DNA of 62,917 nt from Leptolinea sp. (GCA_012798535.1 JAAZMZ010000057.1:1-62917), one strand, 5' to 3'. Shown: positions 1 to 9,414, counted from the first letter of the stretch. The notes: a model not told the origin generated them from the sequence alone. Numbers and translations: made by a program.

Positions 1-1
1 A

Positions 2-841
2 ACTGTATCCCGGGATATTGTCGATATTCGACCTGCCGACGAGATCATTCCGCAGGACGTGGAAATTACCGATGCCCACATCCACATGGGACCATACTAC
101 AAATTCTGCGTCCCGGATAACACGGCAGAGGATATATTGCGCGTCATGGACCATCTGCACATTGCCCGGTCCTGCATCTCCAGCCATCTGGCTATCTCAG
201 GCGACTGGTACAGCGGGAATCGCTTGACCGCGCAAGCTGTAAAGCAACATCCCGACCGATTTATTGGTTACGCGGTTGTCAGCCCGAACGAGCCCGAGAT
301 GGCCGACGCGGAATTACACCGTGCCTTCGATGAGTGGGGATTCAAAGGCATCAAGTTGGTACCAGACACACATATGCAACCGATCGGTAGCGAGGGTTAT
401 CAGCCGGTCTTCGAGTTTGCGTCCGCAAGACGAGCGTTCGTCCTCGTACATACCTATCATAGTTCGCGTTTCGATGATCCACAATTGTTTGGCGATGTTG
501 CCGCGCGTTACCCCGATGTCCCGATCCTCATGGTACACAGTGGTGCGCTGACGACCGGTTTCAAAGGTGCCATCGACCTGGTGAAAAAATTTCCCAACCT
601 TTATTTGGATGTCAGCGGATCGTTCATCACAGGCGAATGGATTCGCCGTATGGTGGAAGAAGCCGGAGCCGATCGGGTCCTATTCAGTTCCGACCAGCCC
701 TTCATCGATCCAAGATATAGTCTGGGTAGAGTACTTTTTGCCGGTCTATCCAAACAAGATCTTTCACTCCTCCTCGGCGGCAACATCCGTCGCCTGCTGG
801 GGCTCCCCTCAATAAATGGAGGCATTTATGAAACATCCTAG
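2..841 (+). CDS. Amidohydrolase-2 family metal-dependent hydrolase (5' end probably outside window)
   Basis: This is a TIM-barrel metal hydrolase of the amidohydrolase-2 type (PF04909-like); members open lactones, cleave amides or decarboxylate. The usual ligands are visible: DAHIH at the N-terminal strand, a His in FVLVHTY near residue 130, a His in MVHSGA near 160, and the late Asp in FSSDQP near 211, counting from the GTG at 59. The frame stays open to the left edge (position 2) with ordinary coding composition and no good ribosome site precedes the GTG, so the protein may have a longer N-terminus encoded upstream; a GTG start at 59 (260 aa) is the alternative. Its 3' end overlaps the next gene by 14 bases, which suggests translational coupling with the RraA-like protein. 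It is paralogous to the gene at 13367. The substrate is not known; a lactonase or amidase step in sugar-acid breakdown is an inference from the neighbours. Confidence 0.85.
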   Translation, partial: TVSRDIVDIRPADEIIPQDVEITDAHIHMGPYYKFCVPDNTAEDILRVMDHLHIARSCISSHLAISGDWYSGNRLTAQAVKQHPDRFIGYAVVSPNEPEMADAELHRAFDEWGFKGIKLVPDTHMQPIGSEGYQPVFEFASARRAFVLVHTYHSSRFDDPQLFGDVAARYPDVPILMVHSGALTTGFKGAIDLVKKFPNLYLDVSGSFITGEWIRRMVEEAGADRVLFSSDQPFIDPRYSLGRVLFAGLSKQDLSLLLGGNIRRLLGLPSINGGIYETS

Positions 842-1502
842 TTTAGAAGAACTATGCCGCGGTCTGAAAGCGTCCTACCCGGCAGCACTTACCGACATCA
901 TGGACACAGAGTTCAAACTTCACAATCAATGGTTGGGGCCTGATATCCGGCCTCTGGTGCCGGAGATGCGCGTTGCCGGCCCGGCGTTCACCATGCGCTG
1001 GGTGAGCGATCCGCAGATTGTCGAGGACGCCGATTATGAAGAGATGGCACGCCGGCTGGTCGACGAATTGAAACCTTGCGTGGTGCCGGTGATCGATACA
1101 TCCAAATGTAAGAACGCCGGGTACTGGGGTGAGTTGATGTGCACCATTTGCGCTGAACACGGTGTGGAAGGCGCGATTATTGACGGTGGTGTACGCGATC
1201 CCTATTACATATACAAAGCCGGTTTCAACATGTTCGCAGTCTTTCCTTGCCCATTGGAGGCGAACTTCAACCGTTCCCGTCTGGAAAGCATCCAAAAACC
1301 CATATTCATTAATGACGTGCAGATCCGCCCCGGTGATTTCTTGATGGGTGATTTCGGTGGTGTGGTGGTCATCCCACACGAGATTGTTACGGATGTTTAT
1401 TACAAAGCAGCAGAATTAATGGAAAAAGAGAGCACTACCCGAAAATTAATCCGGGAAGGCGCCAGTGTCAAAGAAATGTTAAAAGCAGGCGGACGCCTTT
1501 AG
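828..1502 (+). CDS. RraA-like family protein (HMG/CHA aldolase or oxaloacetate decarboxylase-like), copy 1
   Basis: This 224-residue protein belongs to the RraA/4-hydroxy-4-methyl-2-oxoglutarate aldolase family, often misnamed dimethylmenaquinone methyltransferase. The family signature is clear in the middle: YWGELM, then DGGVRDPYYI, where the Arg-Asp pair is the catalytic and metal-binding site. Family members cleave or decarboxylate 2-oxo acids with a divalent metal. I chose the ATG at 828 because GGAGG lies five bases upstream and the N-terminus then aligns with the paralogue at 15962 (both have PSLE near the start); an in-frame ATG at 816 would place the ribosome site inside the gene. It overlaps the upstream amidohydrolase and precedes a hydroxyacid dehydrogenase. 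The role in producing or consuming pyruvate/oxaloacetate in the pathway is inferred. Confidence 0.86.
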   Translation: MKHPSLEELCRGLKASYPAALTDIMDTEFKLHNQWLGPDIRPLVPEMRVAGPAFTMRWVSDPQIVEDADYEEMARRLVDELKPCVVPVIDTSKCKNAGYWGELMCTICAEHGVEGAIIDGGVRDPYYIYKAGFNMFAVFPCPLEANFNRSRLESIQKPIFINDVQIRPGDFLMGDFGGVVVIPHEIVTDVYYKAAELMEKESTTRKLIREGASVKEMLKAGGRL

Positions 1503-1530
1503 TAAACCATCATTGCAATAGGAGAAGCTT

Positions 1531-2547
1531 GTGGCCAACCTTACCACTGTTATTACTGATTATATTGAGCCTGATCTCGAATGGGAAACCGCGCAATGCA
1601 AGGAAATGGGGGTAGAGCTCAGATCGTTCCAATTAAAAACGGCTGGGGCAGAGGAATTAATCCGGGTTGCGCGTGATGCCGACATTCTGGTGGTTAACAT
1701 GGCGCGGATCGATGCGGACGTTATCGGTGGGTTACAACGATGCAAGCTGATCATCCGGCATGGTATTGGATACGATAATGTCGATCTCGTCGCGGCAACG
1801 CAGAAGGGAATCCAGGTTGTCAATATCCCGGATTATTGTGTGCAGGAAGTAGCCGAGCAGGCCGTGACGTTATTGATGGCCTGCCAGCGGAAATTACTGT
1901 TGCAGAACCAGTTGCTTATCCGTTCAGTGAACCTCGGGAGATGGGATTTTAATGATGTCAATCCGGTCTTTCGATTGGCCGGAAAAACAATCGGGATTGT
2001 CGGTTTTGGGCGTATTGGCAGCACGGTTTTTCGCATGCTGCAAGGCTTTGGCACCCGCTTCATTATCGTCGACCCCTACATTGATGAAGCACGCAAGGCT
2101 GAGTTTGGCATCCAGACGGTACCCTTTGCACAACTGCTACGCGAGGCGGATGCTATCACGGTTCATGTGCCGTTGAAGTGGAGTGAGACCTTCCACATGT
2201 TCGATGCCGCCCAATTCGCACTGATGAAATCCACTGCCATTCTGGTGAATACCTCGCGTGGGGGAATCGTCAACCTGGAAGCGCTGAACGATGCGTTGAA
2301 CCAGGGCAGACTGGCTATGGCCGGCATCGATGTTTATGAGCAAGAACCTCCCGCGGCGGACCACCCTCTGGTTACTAATCCAAAAGCCATCTGTACTCCG
2401 CACCTTTCGTGGCTCTCCGAAGAATCAGGCATTGCCATCCGGCAGAAGATTGTGGAGAATATCCGCCGTTTTCGCCATGGTGAGGAACAGCTTCACCCGG
2501 TATTTCCGACCGATTCTGAGCTGTCCGGTTCAGTGGAAAAGGGTTAA
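1531..2547 (+). CDS. D-2-hydroxyacid dehydrogenase, NAD-binding
   Basis: This 338-residue protein is a D-isomer-specific 2-hydroxyacid dehydrogenase of the phosphoglycerate dehydrogenase/CtBP type. It should interconvert a 2-hydroxy acid and a 2-oxo acid using NAD(P). The Rossmann loop reads GIVGFGRIG near residue 154. The catalytic triad is present: Arg in NTSRGG, Glu in YEQEPP and His in CTPHLSW. It lacks the ACT domain of long SerA proteins. Translation starts at GTG 1531, preceded by AGGAGA seven bases upstream; the native start is therefore not ATG. It sits between the RraA-like gene and a zinc dehydrogenase in the same direction with only short gaps, so it is probably co-transcribed. 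The specific acid cannot be read from sequence. Confidence 0.9.
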   Translation: MANLTTVITDYIEPDLEWETAQCKEMGVELRSFQLKTAGAEELIRVARDADILVVNMARIDADVIGGLQRCKLIIRHGIGYDNVDLVAATQKGIQVVNIPDYCVQEVAEQAVTLLMACQRKLLLQNQLLIRSVNLGRWDFNDVNPVFRLAGKTIGIVGFGRIGSTVFRMLQGFGTRFIIVDPYIDEARKAEFGIQTVPFAQLLREADAITVHVPLKWSETFHMFDAAQFALMKSTAILVNTSRGGIVNLEALNDALNQGRLAMAGIDVYEQEPPAADHPLVTNPKAICTPHLSWLSEESGIAIRQKIVENIRRFRHGEEQLHPVFPTDSELSGSVEKG

Positions 2548-2549
2548 CC

Positions 2550-3611
2550 ATGAAACGACCCGATACGATGCTTGCACTTTTTAAGACTGCAAAGGGTGTT
2601 GGGAATATGGAACTGCGCGAGGCGCCGGTCCCCCAACCGAAATCCAATGAAGTGCTTATTGAGATTATGGCAGCCGGTATTTGCGGCACCGACATCCACA
2701 TCCGTCACGATCAGTTTCCTTACTGGCCGCCGGTTATTCTGGGACATGAGTTCTCCGGCGTGATCATCGAGGCGGGGAACGACGTCACCAACTTTAAAAT
2801 AGGTGACCGGATTGTTGCTGAACCGCACACCCGTGCCTGCGGAAAATGCGAGCTGTGTCGCACAGGCAATCCGCAATTATGCAGCTCGAAGCGCTCGCCA
2901 GGTTGGGGAATCGACGGTGCCTTCGCGAAATATCTGGTCATGCCCGAGCACCTGCTGCATCACATTCCTGATTCGATGACCTATGAAGAAGCTGCGGTGG
3001 TCGAACCGGCCGCCAATGTCGTTCAGGATGTGCTGGAACGTGGGCAGGTATTTGCCAATGATACCGTGGTCATCTTCGGCCCCGGACCCATCGGTCTGCT
3101 GGCATTGATGGCGGCGCGCGCTGGAGGTGCCGGCAAGATCATCATGATCGGGACCAGTATCGACGAGAAGATGCGCCTGCCGGTCGCCACGGAATTGGGC
3201 GTTGATGAGATCATCCTGGCTGACAAACAAGATACCGTTGATGCCGTGATGCGACTAACAAACGGTCGCGGTGCAGACCTGGTGGTGGAGGCTTCCGGTG
3301 CGGCGCAGGCTATCGCAGCTTCCTTTGGCGTGGTTAGGCGCATGGGCCGCATCAGCCAGATTGGCCTGACGGGGCGCGATGAGGTCAAGATTCCCTGGGA
3401 TAAGGCGGCCTGGAAAGTCTGCAACCTTTATTTCAACATGAGCACCGGTTTTTCCTGTTGGGATCGTTCCATCGGATTGATTGCCTCGAAAAAGATGGAC
3501 GTCCGCAAGGTCATCAGTCATACAGCGCGTCTTGAAGAATGGGAACGTATGTTTGACCTGATCGAAAAGCAGGAAGCTTTGAAAGTCATTTTTACCTTTC
3601 AGAAGGACTGA
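2550..3611 (+). CDS. Zinc-dependent medium-chain alcohol/polyol dehydrogenase
   Basis: This 353-residue protein is a medium-chain dehydrogenase/reductase related to sorbitol and threonine dehydrogenases. The catalytic zinc site shows as CGTDIH and GHEFSG. The structural zinc lobe is intact with four Cys in CGKCELCRTGNPQLC. The nucleotide-binding loop reads FGPGPIGLL near residue 175. It probably oxidises a secondary alcohol of a sugar or sugar acid with NAD(P)+. The gene begins two bases after the previous stop, without a strong ribosome site at ATG 2550; an ATG at 2568 (MLALF) is an alternative. It ends one base before the start region of the M20 gene. Close packing indicates one transcript with the surrounding catabolic genes. 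Confidence 0.9.
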   Translation: MKRPDTMLALFKTAKGVGNMELREAPVPQPKSNEVLIEIMAAGICGTDIHIRHDQFPYWPPVILGHEFSGVIIEAGNDVTNFKIGDRIVAEPHTRACGKCELCRTGNPQLCSSKRSPGWGIDGAFAKYLVMPEHLLHHIPDSMTYEEAAVVEPAANVVQDVLERGQVFANDTVVIFGPGPIGLLALMAARAGGAGKIIMIGTSIDEKMRLPVATELGVDEIILADKQDTVDAVMRLTNGRGADLVVEASGAAQAIAASFGVVRRMGRISQIGLTGRDEVKIPWDKAAWKVCNLYFNMSTGFSCWDRSIGLIASKKMDVRKVISHTARLEEWERMFDLIEKQEALKVIFTFQKD

Positions 3612-3612
3612 C

Positions 3613-4860
3613 ATGGCCGCATCTACTACGACGTATGAAGCAACTCAACAATTCCTTATGGATTTGATCAGCATCCCATCCATGCGAGGGCATGAAGGAC
3701 CGGCCAGCCGCTATGTACACACGAAGATCCGCTCGCTAGTGGACACCTGTGAACTGGTGCCAATCGACGACAGCATCATGCAGGATCCCGATTACGCCTT
3801 TCCGCTGCCTGATTTCACCTACGTGGATACCCCCAATGTGGAATGTGTCATCAAAGGCAGCGGTGAGGGGCCAACCATTGTTTTCAACGCGCATTTGGAC
3901 GTAGTACCTCCATCGGAAGGCCAGACCGATGCGTTCAATCCACGAGAGGACAAGGGCATCATTTTTGGACGTGGTGCCAGCGACGATAAAGGGCAGGTTG
4001 CCACCCTGTACGCATTGGCGTTACTCCTGCACGAGCGTGGAATTCGGCCGAAGGGCGACTTGATCTTCCACTTTGTGATCGAGGAGGAAAATGGCGGCAA
4101 TGGAACACTGGCTATGATCCGGCGTGGAGTGAAAGCCGACGCGGCCATCATTCTCGAATCGTCCGACCTGGCCGTGATTCCGGCGGTACGCGGAGCTGTA
4201 TGGTTCGAATTGAAGGTCTTCGGGCGGGCGGCGCACAGCGGTAATGCTCAGGGACGGATCAGCGCGCTGGACAAAGCCTTCGAAGCCATCCAGATCTGGC
4301 GCGGTTATCACGACCGGCTGCTGGCGGAATCCCGCCACCTGCCACTCTTCGACAAGTTCGCAGATCCTATGCCGCTGACCATAGGACAGTGTGTTGCGGG
4401 TACATGGCCAGCCAGCGTACCGGCGTTGGCCGTGTTGAAAGGGTTGATCGGTTTCCTACCGAACAAGAATCGCCATGAGGTGCAGGCCGGCCTACGTCAA
4501 GCATTACTTGACGAAGGTGACGATTGGCTGCGCGAACACTTCGAACTCAGCTTCCCGATGCTGAATAACGATGGCAATATGCTGCCCGTTGATCATCCCC
4601 TGGTCACCGGCCTGGCAAAAACAGCTCAGGCACATGGCCTGCCCGGCGAAGTACGCGCGATGACGGCTGCCTGCGATGCCTGGCTGTATAACAACCAGGC
4701 TGGCATACCTGCCGTGGTGTTTGGCCCGGGATCTATCCTGAAAGCCCATTCAAAAGAAGAACAAATCGCCATGGATGATATCTTGAAGGGCGCCGAGATC
4801 CTGATGGATTTCGTCACTGGCGTTGACCAGATGAAACTCTTAAAGAAATCCAATTCGTAG
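3613..4860 (+). CDS. M20 family metallo-amidohydrolase/peptidase (ArgE/DapE-like)
   Basis: This 415-residue protein is a two-zinc M20 amidohydrolase, a family that removes N-acyl groups from amino acids or cleaves dipeptides. Motifs in order: FNAHLDVVPP (first metal His and Asp), GRGASDDKGQ (bridging Asp), IEEENGG (catalytic Glu pair), and a late metal-binding His in ILKAHSKEEQ. The length fits ArgE/DapE/dipeptidase members with the inserted dimerisation domain. The neighbouring aminotransferase, sugar-acid enzymes and an oligopeptide-type transporter make deacylation or hydrolysis of an amide-linked substrate a reasonable inference. It does not prove peptide substrates. The start at 3613 follows the previous stop directly. 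Confidence 0.9.
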   Translation: MAASTTTYEATQQFLMDLISIPSMRGHEGPASRYVHTKIRSLVDTCELVPIDDSIMQDPDYAFPLPDFTYVDTPNVECVIKGSGEGPTIVFNAHLDVVPPSEGQTDAFNPREDKGIIFGRGASDDKGQVATLYALALLLHERGIRPKGDLIFHFVIEEENGGNGTLAMIRRGVKADAAIILESSDLAVIPAVRGAVWFELKVFGRAAHSGNAQGRISALDKAFEAIQIWRGYHDRLLAESRHLPLFDKFADPMPLTIGQCVAGTWPASVPALAVLKGLIGFLPNKNRHEVQAGLRQALLDEGDDWLREHFELSFPMLNNDGNMLPVDHPLVTGLAKTAQAHGLPGEVRAMTAACDAWLYNNQAGIPAVVFGPGSILKAHSKEEQIAMDDILKGAEILMDFVTGVDQMKLLKKSNS

Positions 4861-4871
4861 TAAGGAAGGGA

Positions 4872-5894
4872 ATGATGGCTCGCTTTTCACGTCTGGAAGT
4901 GCTTAATGAAATCACCCGGCTCGGGGTCATCCCGGTCTTCTATAATTCGAATTTTGACACAGCCAGGAAGGTCATCGATGCCTGCTTCGCAGGCGGTGCG
5001 CGGGTTATCGAGTTTACCAACCGCGGTGACAACGCCTACCGGGTATTCTCAGACCTGGTGATGTACTACGCCAAAGAGAACCCTGAAATTATCCTGGGGG
5101 TGGGGTCAGTGGGCGATCCGGGCACCGGTTCGATTTTCCTGGCCAGCGGCGCCAACTTCGTGGTGGGTTCGGTATTCAACCCCGAACTGGCGAAAATTTG
5201 CAATCGCCGCAAGGTTGTCTATTGCCCCGGTTGTGGCAGCGCGACCGAAATTGCGCAGGCTGAGGAACTGGGTGCGGAAATTGTCAAAGTATTTCCGGGT
5301 GATTCGGTCGGCGGACCAAAATTCGTCAAGAGCATCCTTGGCCCCACACCGTGGACACGCATCATGCCCACCGGTGGAGTGGAAGCCAACCAGGATAGTA
5401 TCACGTCGTGGTTCAAAGCCGGTGTAGCCGTCGTCGGCATTGGTTCGGACTTGATCCGCAAGGACTGGGTGCAGACAGAGAACTATACTGCGATTACTGA
5501 GCTTACTGCCCGGTGCCTGGATTGGTCTCGGACAGCACGTGGATTGAACGTCTTCACCGGTGTCGAGCACATTGGACTGTACCCTGCCGCCAATTGCCAG
5601 GGTATGGAGATGGCCGAATGGTATCGATCCATCTTTGGTTTGGAAGTGAAGGAGGGCAACTCGAGTATTTTTGTGCAGGGCAGCGGCCCGGGACGTATCG
5701 AGATCGCCAAATCTGCCGACAGCCCGCACGCCCACGTGGCCATTTCGGTCTCCAACTTCGAGATCGCCGTGGAAACGCTCAAGGCACACGGCGTAGAGTT
5801 GGAGACTCCTATCATAAAACCCACCTCGAAGGCTGTTTATCTGAAACAGACCGATCCGGCCGGGAACCGGGTGCACCTGCTGTGGCGGATATGA
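4872..5894 (+). CDS. KDPG/KHG-type aldolase fused to a C-terminal VOC (glyoxalase-like) domain
   Basis: The first ~215 residues are a class I 2-keto-3-deoxy-6-phosphogluconate/4-hydroxy-2-oxoglutarate aldolase. The Schiff-base Lys is in IVKVFPGD, the acid/base Glu in VIEFTNRG, and the phosphate/substrate loops appear as PTGGVE and GIGSDL. From about residue 222 to the end (GVEHIGLYPA to VHLLWRI) is a single vicinal-oxygen-chelate unit of about 115 residues with a metal-type His in VEHIGLY and a C-terminal DPAGNRVHLL strand. Ordinary bacterial KDPG aldolases are about 210 residues, so this is a true fusion in one uninterrupted frame. ATG 4872 and ATG 4875 are both possible, preceded by AAGGAAGGG. 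It lies directly before kdgK, so phosphorylated 2-keto-3-deoxy acids are the likely substrate. The VOC part might bind metal or epimerise/isomerise an intermediate; that is inference. Confidence 0.88.
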   Translation: MMARFSRLEVLNEITRLGVIPVFYNSNFDTARKVIDACFAGGARVIEFTNRGDNAYRVFSDLVMYYAKENPEIILGVGSVGDPGTGSIFLASGANFVVGSVFNPELAKICNRRKVVYCPGCGSATEIAQAEELGAEIVKVFPGDSVGGPKFVKSILGPTPWTRIMPTGGVEANQDSITSWFKAGVAVVGIGSDLIRKDWVQTENYTAITELTARCLDWSRTARGLNVFTGVEHIGLYPAANCQGMEMAEWYRSIFGLEVKEGNSSIFVQGSGPGRIEIAKSADSPHAHVAISVSNFEIAVETLKAHGVELETPIIKPTSKAVYLKQTDPAGNRVHLLWRI

Positions 5895-5930
5895 TCAGGT
5901 TCTTGATCGAGGAATGAAAGGAAAACAACA

Positions 5931-6974
5931 ATGAAACACATTGTCACGTTCGGTGAGATCATGCTACGGCTCAAGGCTCCAGGGACAGAACGCTTCTTCC
6001 AATCGCCCATGCTGGAAGCGACTTTTGGCGGTGGCGAGGCCAATGTGGCGGTTTCTCTGGCAAACTTCGGACTGCCGGTCTCCTTTGTCACCGTCCTGCC
6101 CAATAACCTGATTGCCGACGCCTGTTTGGCCGAATTACGCCGGTTTGGCGTCGATATCAAAGAAGTCGTGCGCCAGGGAACGCGCATGGGTATCTATTTC
6201 CTGGAGGCAGGAGCCAACCAGCGCCCTTCTGTGGTTGTTTATGACCGGTCCGAATCCGCGATTGCCACGGCACAACCAGGTTGCCTGGATTGGGGACGTA
6301 TCCTGGCGGATGCTGACTGGTTCCACCTGACGGGCATTACGCCGGCCATCAGCCAGAGCGCAGCGGACCTGTGCCTGGAAGCGCTACACGCAGCGCGATC
6401 GCAGGGCGTTACCATCTCGTGTGATTATAACTATCGCAAGAACCTTTGGAAGTATGGCAAGTCAGCCCAATCAGTTATGACGGAAATCGCCAGGCTGGTG
6501 GATGTGGGGATTGCCAATGAAGAAGACTGCCAGAAAGCTCTGGGGATCGAGGTCGAAGCCAGTGGATCAAACCAATCGATTGAAGGTGGACATCTCAACC
6601 GGGCGCACTATGAAGCGCTATGTAAAAAGATGCTTGAGACCTTCCCCAACCTTAAGAAGCAGGCTATCACGCTGCGCGAGAGTGTCAGTGCCGACCACAA
6701 CGGCTGGTCTGCCTGCCTCTACAACGGCAAAGAGTTCTTCGTCAGCAGGAAATATGACATCAGTGATATCGTCGACAGAGTTGGTGGAGGAGATGCCTTT
6801 GCCGGTGGTCTGATCTACGGTCTCCGCCAGAATATGGCGGACGCGGACGCGCTCGAATTCGCTGTGGCAGCTTCCTGCCTCAAGCATTCTATTTCCGGCG
6901 ATTTCAACCGGGTCAGCGTGGCCGAAGTGGAGCGGTTGATGAAGGGAGATGCATCCGGCCGGGTGCAGCGGTGA
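5931..6974 (+). CDS. kdgK: 2-keto-3-deoxygluconate kinase, PfkB family
   Basis: This 347-residue protein is a PfkB/ribokinase-family sugar kinase most like KdgK, which phosphorylates 2-keto-3-deoxygluconate (or an analogue) with ATP. The N-terminal signature reads FGEIMLRL, followed by the substrate loop [13 protein letters not shown]. The C-terminal family signature with the catalytic base reads [12 protein letters not shown] near residue 282. The preceding gene is the KDPG-type aldolase, giving the classic kinase-aldolase pair that yields pyruvate plus glyceraldehyde-3-phosphate. The start at ATG 5931 follows AAAGGAAAA. The exact stereochemistry of the sugar acid (gluco or galacto) is not readable from sequence. 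Confidence 0.88.
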   Translation: MKHIVTFGEIMLRLKAPGTERFFQSPMLEATFGGGEANVAVSLANFGLPVSFVTVLPNNLIADACLAELRRFGVDIKEVVRQGTRMGIYFLEAGANQRPSVVVYDRSESAIATAQPGCLDWGRILADADWFHLTGITPAISQSAADLCLEALHAARSQGVTISCDYNYRKNLWKYGKSAQSVMTEIARLVDVGIANEEDCQKALGIEVEASGSNQSIEGGHLNRAHYEALCKKMLETFPNLKKQAITLRESVSADHNGWSACLYNGKEFFVSRKYDISDIVDRVGGGDAFAGGLIYGLRQNMADADALEFAVAASCLKHSISGDFNRVSVAEVERLMKGDASGRVQR

Positions 6975-7015
6975 ACTTTCTGGCATGAATTGTTACTAAA
7001 AATTGGAGGTTTGAC

Positions 7016-8332
7016 ATGGAAAAATTAGTATACCGGGCTATTCCTGGCCCGAAATCAGCGGAATTCATTGCAAAATCGAGGCAGTGTGAACCTCCGTGCT
7101 CGGCTGACCAGACGCCGATCGTCTGGGATCACGGTCAGGGCGTGTGGGTGTGGGACGTAGATGGCAATCCTTACATCGACTTCACTTCCGGTGTGCTGGT
7201 GAGTAACCTGGGCCACAACCATCCCGGCCTGGTGGGTGCCATCCAGAAGCAGGCGCCGCGTATGATGAATTGTTATTCCTTCCCAACACCCGAGCGGGTT
7301 TCGGCTGCCTATCGCCTGGCGCAGAAGCTGCCTGGTAATCTGGATCAGGTGTTTATGTTGAGCACCGGTGCCGACGCCACTGAAGCGGCTTTGCGTATCG
7401 CCCGACGCTATTCCGGGAAGCAGGAGATTCTGGCCTTCTATGGCGGCTTCCATGGCCGGACCTATGGCGCAATGGGTGTCGCCGGCAGTATGAACACCCG
7501 GCGGAACTTTGGCGTTCCGGTCCCAGGCGGGATTATGGCACCCTATGCATATTGTTACCGCTGCTTCTACGGAAAGAAATACCCTGATTGCGACATGTTC
7601 TGTCTGAAGGCGCTCGACCGCGTGGTTGAATCCTCTTCCTCTGGTGATATGGGCGCCGTGATAGTTGAACCCTATCAGGGTACGGCAGGGTTCGTCTTCC
7701 CGCCCGAAGGCTGGTTTAAAGGGCTCGAGACCTGGGCGCGGCAACGTAATCTGCTTCTTATCGTTGATGAAGTGCAGGCTAGCTTCGGCCGTACCGGTAA
7801 AATGTTCGCCGTCGAGTGGGAGGACGTCCATCCACAACTGCTTTGCCTGGGTAAGGGTATGGGCTGTGGCATTCCCGCTTCGGCGGTCTGTGGTGAATCA
7901 GGCGTGTTGAAGTGCATGAAGCCGGGTGAACTGTCGAGCACCTGGGGCGGAAACCCGCTGGCCAGTGCGGCCGTGCTGGCCGTGTTGGATGCAATGGAAA
8001 AGGAAAAGCTCCCGGAGAATTCACGGGTGATGGGTGAATACCTCAAAGCCCGCTTTTTGGAAATGAAAGCCCGCTATCCGTTCATCGGTGACGTGCGCGG
8101 CAAAGGTCTGGTGATTGGCATCGAATTCGTCGATCCGGCGGACCAATACACTCCCTCACAGGAAATTACTCGCAAGGTGGTTATGGGTTGCGCAGAGCAC
8201 GGCGTTTTGCTGGGGAAACTGGGTCTTTACGGTAATGTCATCCGCATTGCGCCGCCTCTCATCATCAACCAGGCTGAGTTGGATGCCGCCCTGGCCGTAT
8301 TTGATGGCGTGTTTAAATCACTGGCAAATTAA
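7016..8332 (+). CDS. Class III PLP-dependent aminotransferase
   Basis: This 438-residue protein is an omega/4-aminobutyrate-type aminotransferase. Visible motifs are FYGGFHGRTYG, the PLP-contacting Asp in IVDEVQASFGRTG, and the Schiff-base Lys in LGKGMGCG near residue 280, followed by the ribose/phosphate-proximal TWGGNPLA. It uses a terminal amine as donor and an oxo acid as acceptor. Its start is well supported by TTGGAGG six bases before ATG 7016. In this cluster it could remove the amino group released by the M20 hydrolase or aminate an aldehyde/keto sugar acid. It could also be a glutamate-1-semialdehyde-like or diamine enzyme; the family alone does not decide. Confidence 0.9.
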   Translation: MEKLVYRAIPGPKSAEFIAKSRQCEPPCSADQTPIVWDHGQGVWVWDVDGNPYIDFTSGVLVSNLGHNHPGLVGAIQKQAPRMMNCYSFPTPERVSAAYRLAQKLPGNLDQVFMLSTGADATEAALRIARRYSGKQEILAFYGGFHGRTYGAMGVAGSMNTRRNFGVPVPGGIMAPYAYCYRCFYGKKYPDCDMFCLKALDRVVESSSSGDMGAVIVEPYQGTAGFVFPPEGWFKGLETWARQRNLLLIVDEVQASFGRTGKMFAVEWEDVHPQLLCLGKGMGCGIPASAVCGESGVLKCMKPGELSSTWGGNPLASAAVLAVLDAMEKEKLPENSRVMGEYLKARFLEMKARYPFIGDVRGKGLVIGIEFVDPADQYTPSQEITRKVVMGCAEHGVLLGKLGLYGNVIRIAPPLIINQAELDAALAVFDGVFKSLAN

Positions 8333-8358
8333 TAGTTTTTCTAGGAAGGAGAAATCCG

Positions 8359-9414
8359 ATGGATTCGAATATTCCCAATCCCGCCCAGACAGATATTCCT
8401 TTTGTTATCGATGATTTTCACAAAATGCCCTACCGCCACCTGGGACGGTCCGGATTGCAGGTCTCCAACGTTGGTCTGGGCACCTGGAAATTTGGCTACC
8501 CTGAAACCGGCGACAGCGCCCGCGTGGACGAAAAGACCGCCTTCGAGATCTTCGACCGTGCTGTCGAGCTGGGAGTGACCTTCTGGGATACCGCCAACCG
8601 TTATAACCTGGGTTCGGGAAATTCCGAACGGCTTATCGGTAAATGGTTTGCCAGTAACCCTGACCAACGACGCAATATCATCCTCGCAACCAAGATCTTT
8701 GGCGGGATGGATGGCTACACCCCTAATCACTCCCGGTTAGGCCGCCTGAACATCCTTGAATCGGTCTACGCTTGCCTGGAGCGGTTGATGTGCGACAACA
8801 TAGACCTGCTTTACTTCCACGGGTACGAGCCCGATACGCCAGTCGAGGAGAGTTTGGCGGCAATCGAGGACCTGGTACAGCAGGATCTGGTGCGCTACTT
8901 TGCCGTGTCGAATTTCACCGCAGACCAACTCCGCGTGTACCAGGCGGCCGAACAGAACCTGTCAATACGCTGCAGAGTGGTAGCTGTCCAGAATCAGTAC
9001 GATATTCTAAATTTTGAGACCAACCAGCCCGGTGTACTGGATTACTGCCGACAAAGCGGTGTCTCTTTCGTGGCGTTTTCACCACTGGCGCGTGGATTGT
9101 TGACCTCGAGATATATCAAGAAGGGCGTTGCAGGTCCAGGAGATCGCCTGTTCGACGAAAAGACAATCGATAAAGACCTGACTGCGGAAAAATATCAGAA
9201 ACTGATCCAACTGGCGGACATGGCGAAAACCATGGGGTTGGAAATCAACCAATTGGTGCTGGCTTACATGCTGACCCTGCCCGGGATGGGACCGGTGATT
9301 CCGGCTTCCTCCACCGTCCAGCAACTCGAATCGAATGCCGAAGCCGGCAAGCTCATCCTGACCGCGGAACAACGGGAACAGGTTTCCCGAATTATCCATT
9401 CAACGGTATCTTGA
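8359..9414 (+). CDS. Aldo/keto reductase (KvAP beta/YghZ-like subfamily)
   Basis: This 351-residue NADPH-type aldo/keto reductase has the catalytic tetrad: Asp and Tyr in FWDTANRYNLG, Lys in LATKIFGG, and His in LYFHGYE. Cofactor-binding C-terminal residues appear in PVIPASSTVQQLESN. The extra N-terminal lead (about 20 residues before YRHLGRSGL) is short. AAGGAGA precedes ATG 8359. It is the last gene of the first enzyme block before the transporter. A role in reducing or oxidising an aldehyde or keto intermediate is inferred from position only. Confidence 0.9.
   Translation: MDSNIPNPAQTDIPFVIDDFHKMPYRHLGRSGLQVSNVGLGTWKFGYPETGDSARVDEKTAFEIFDRAVELGVTFWDTANRYNLGSGNSERLIGKWFASNPDQRRNIILATKIFGGMDGYTPNHSRLGRLNILESVYACLERLMCDNIDLLYFHGYEPDTPVEESLAAIEDLVQQDLVRYFAVSNFTADQLRVYQAAEQNLSIRCRVVAVQNQYDILNFETNQPGVLDYCRQSGVSFVAFSPLARGLLTSRYIKKGVAGPGDRLFDEKTIDKDLTAEKYQKLIQLADMAKTMGLEINQLVLAYMLTLPGMGPVIPASSTVQQLESNAEAGKLILTAEQREQVSRIIHSTVS

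Noticed and set aside
5106..5876. 256-codon minus-strand frame
   Set aside because: Shadow of the aldolase-VOC gene, with no ribosome site and no recognisable motif.
7055..7837. 260-codon minus-strand frame
   Set aside because: Antisense to the class III aminotransferase, which has all its catalytic motifs.
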